Positions 5,717 to 6,584 of a stretch of DNA of 6,584 bases are shown in pieces. The stretch comes from Nitrosopumilus sp. UBA526. Its GTDB lineage: Archaea > Thermoproteota > Nitrososphaeria > Nitrososphaerales > Nitrosopumilaceae. The position numbers were made by a program, and so were the translations under genes. The notes under the pieces are model-generated. The model was not told the origin of the DNA, made no database searches, and was given only the letters and a program-made list of their open reading frames with translations. Within the stretch, counting starts at the first letter, position 1. Every line of letters starts with the position of its first letter. Location: assembly GCA_002506665.1 (NCBI GenBank), contig DAXZ01000083.1, positions 2,053 to 8,636 on the forward strand, written 5' to 3'.

Positions 5717-6478
5717 CTATTTCTTTGACTTGGTGGAAAATGCCGTCATTAGTTCTTTTCTGTCCGGATGTGTAAAACAGTTTCTCCAAGCAAGAAGTTC
5801 TATTGCAAGACCAGTATCAAGATCTGCATTTCTTCCTTTGTTGATGGCAACCTTGGACATTTGAACGCCCATTGCAGAGTTTTTGGCTATTTGGTGAGCC
5901 ATCCTCAAAGACTCTTCTTGCAATGATTCAAGTGGAACCACATGGTTTACAAGACCGATCTCCTTTGCCTCTTCTGCTTTGATCATCTTGCCGGTGTAGA
6001 CAAGTTCTTTGGCCTTTGCTATTCCCACAATTCTCATCAGTCTCTGGGTGCCACCCCATCCCGGAGGGATGCCAATTGTGACTTCTGGCTGACCGAGTTT
6101 GGCCGTATCTGCTGCTATTCTAATGTCACAAGACATTGCAACTTCACAGCCCCCACCTAGTGCAAAGCCGTTGATTGCCGCAATGGTTGGCTGTTTGACT
6201 GATTCGATGGTTTGAGCAACAAGCTGACCTGTCTTTGCATATTCGACTGACTCGTCTGCAGATATTTGTGACATGTATTCAACATCGGCGCCTGCAGAAA
6301 ATGCCTTTTCTCCCTCACCAGTCAAGATGATAACTTTGATGTCATCATTGTGGTTTAGTTCCTCAAAAGTTTTAATCAGTGCTTTTGCAACATCGGTGTT
6401 CATAGCATTGAGTTTTTCAGGCCTGTTAATCTTGACAGTACAAATGCCATCAGACGTAGATGTTGTAACCAGCGACAT
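5717..6478 (-). CDS. Enoyl-CoA hydratase; likely crotonyl-CoA hydratase / 3-hydroxypropionyl-CoA dehydratase
   Basis: A 253-residue crotonase-family enzyme. It reversibly adds water to 2-enoyl-CoA thioesters. Both catalytic glutamates are present: E112 in FALGGGCEVAMSCDIRIAA and E132 in LGQPEVTIGIPPGWGGTQRL. The oxyanion-hole segments are FSAGADV (60-66) and the glycine-rich GGG at 108-110. The C-terminal part (AKNSAMGVQMSKVAINKG onward) is the usual helical trimerisation region. In ammonia-oxidising archaea a protein of this type (Nitrosopumilus maritimus Nmar_1308, from memory) catalyses both the 3-hydroxypropionyl-CoA dehydratase and crotonyl-CoA hydratase steps of the 3-hydroxypropionate/4-hydroxybutyrate cycle; the assignment here is by resemblance and presumed taxonomy. 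I chose the ATG at 6478 (MSLVTTSTSDG) over 6505, which would add nine residues: the family starts near here, and the upstream ATG falls inside the TATA-like box. Family certain, dual role likely. Confidence 0.9.
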   Translation of the reverse strand: MSLVTTSTSDGICTVKINRPEKLNAMNTDVAKALIKTFEELNHNDDIKVIILTGEGEKAFSAGADVEYMSQISADESVEYAKTGQLVAQTIESVKQPTIAAINGFALGGGCEVAMSCDIRIAADTAKLGQPEVTIGIPPGWGGTQRLMRIVGIAKAKELVYTGKMIKAEEAKEIGLVNHVVPLESLQEESLRMAHQIAKNSAMGVQMSKVAINKGRNADLDTGLAIELLAWRNCFTHPDRKELMTAFSTKSKK

Positions 6479-6502
6479 GATGATTTGCCAAATAATGTGA
6501 AA

Positions 6503-6510
6503 CATAAATG
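6503..6510 (-). promoter_or_regulatory. TATA-box candidate for the enoyl-CoA hydratase gene
   Basis: The minus strand reads CATTTATG, 25-32 bases before the ATG at 6478, the position expected for an archaeal promoter giving a leaderless transcript. This placement is one reason for preferring the start at 6478: the alternative ATG at 6505 lies within this box and would not be transcribed. No Shine-Dalgarno is seen before 6478. Confidence 0.45.
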
Positions 6511-6584
6511 TTGTCTATTTTTTAGGTTGGTGTAATGTACGGAAATGACTTTGTTTAATTATATTTGGGTTGTTTTTTCTGATC

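Noticed and set aside
6477..6483. ATGATGA on the plus strand resembling a C/D-box RNA C box
   Set aside because: No D box at a fitting distance and no second C'/D' pair; the motif arises from the start-codon region of the hydratase.
6554..6566. TATA-like TTTAATTATATTT on the plus strand near the window end
   Set aside because: It could be the promoter of a divergent gene beyond the window, but no coding start is visible in the remaining bases to support it.

Overview
The window looks like chromosomal DNA of an ammonia-oxidising archaeon of the Nitrososphaerota (Thaumarchaeota), most likely a Nitrosopumilus-like lineage. This is inferred from gene content. It carries LysW-dependent lysine biosynthesis genes (LysX, LysK), archaeal diphthine synthase, archaeal FAD synthetase, CTP-dependent riboflavin kinase, archaeal DnaG with a Toprim domain, and an enoyl-CoA hydratase of the type used in the thaumarchaeal 3-hydroxypropionate/4-hydroxybutyrate cycle. 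The DNA is fairly AT-rich, arginine is mostly AGA/AGG, and genes are tightly packed with AT-rich boxes about 25 bases before several starts. No mobile element, CRISPR array, tRNA or rRNA is visible.

Layout. Positions 1-3273 hold a plus-strand run: the 3' part of lysX, then lysK, dphB and a ribL-like FAD synthetase. lysK and dphB share one base and the other gaps are 38 and 32 bases, so this looks like one transcription unit. Positions 3270-6478 are all minus strand: an enoyl-CoA hydratase (5717-6478), an A-type iron-sulfur carrier (5242-5592), a possible 31-residue membrane peptide (5105-5200), dnaG (3959-5101) and the HTH-riboflavin kinase (3270-3953). The two blocks converge, and the ribL and ribK stop codons overlap within four bases.

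How the genes fit together. LysX and LysK are the attaching and releasing ends of carrier-protein-bound lysine (possibly also ornithine/arginine) synthesis. DphB methylates the diphthamide precursor on elongation factor 2. The kinase RibK and the adenylyltransferase RibL perform the two consecutive steps riboflavin to FMN to FAD. They sit tail to tail and each carries an N-terminal winged-helix domain. DnaG is the archaeal Toprim protein associated with the exosome. The hydratase probably serves carbon fixation.

Most notable points: DphB carries an extra C-terminal domain resembling DUF357; the FAD synthetase is fused to a putative DNA-binding domain, parallel to the known RbkR-type HTH-kinase next to it; the convergent flavin gene pair has no room for a terminator; and a small hydrophobic ORF appears to be translationally linked to dnaG. 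The window contains no clear new defence or mobile system. It is a housekeeping region with some unusual domain fusions.
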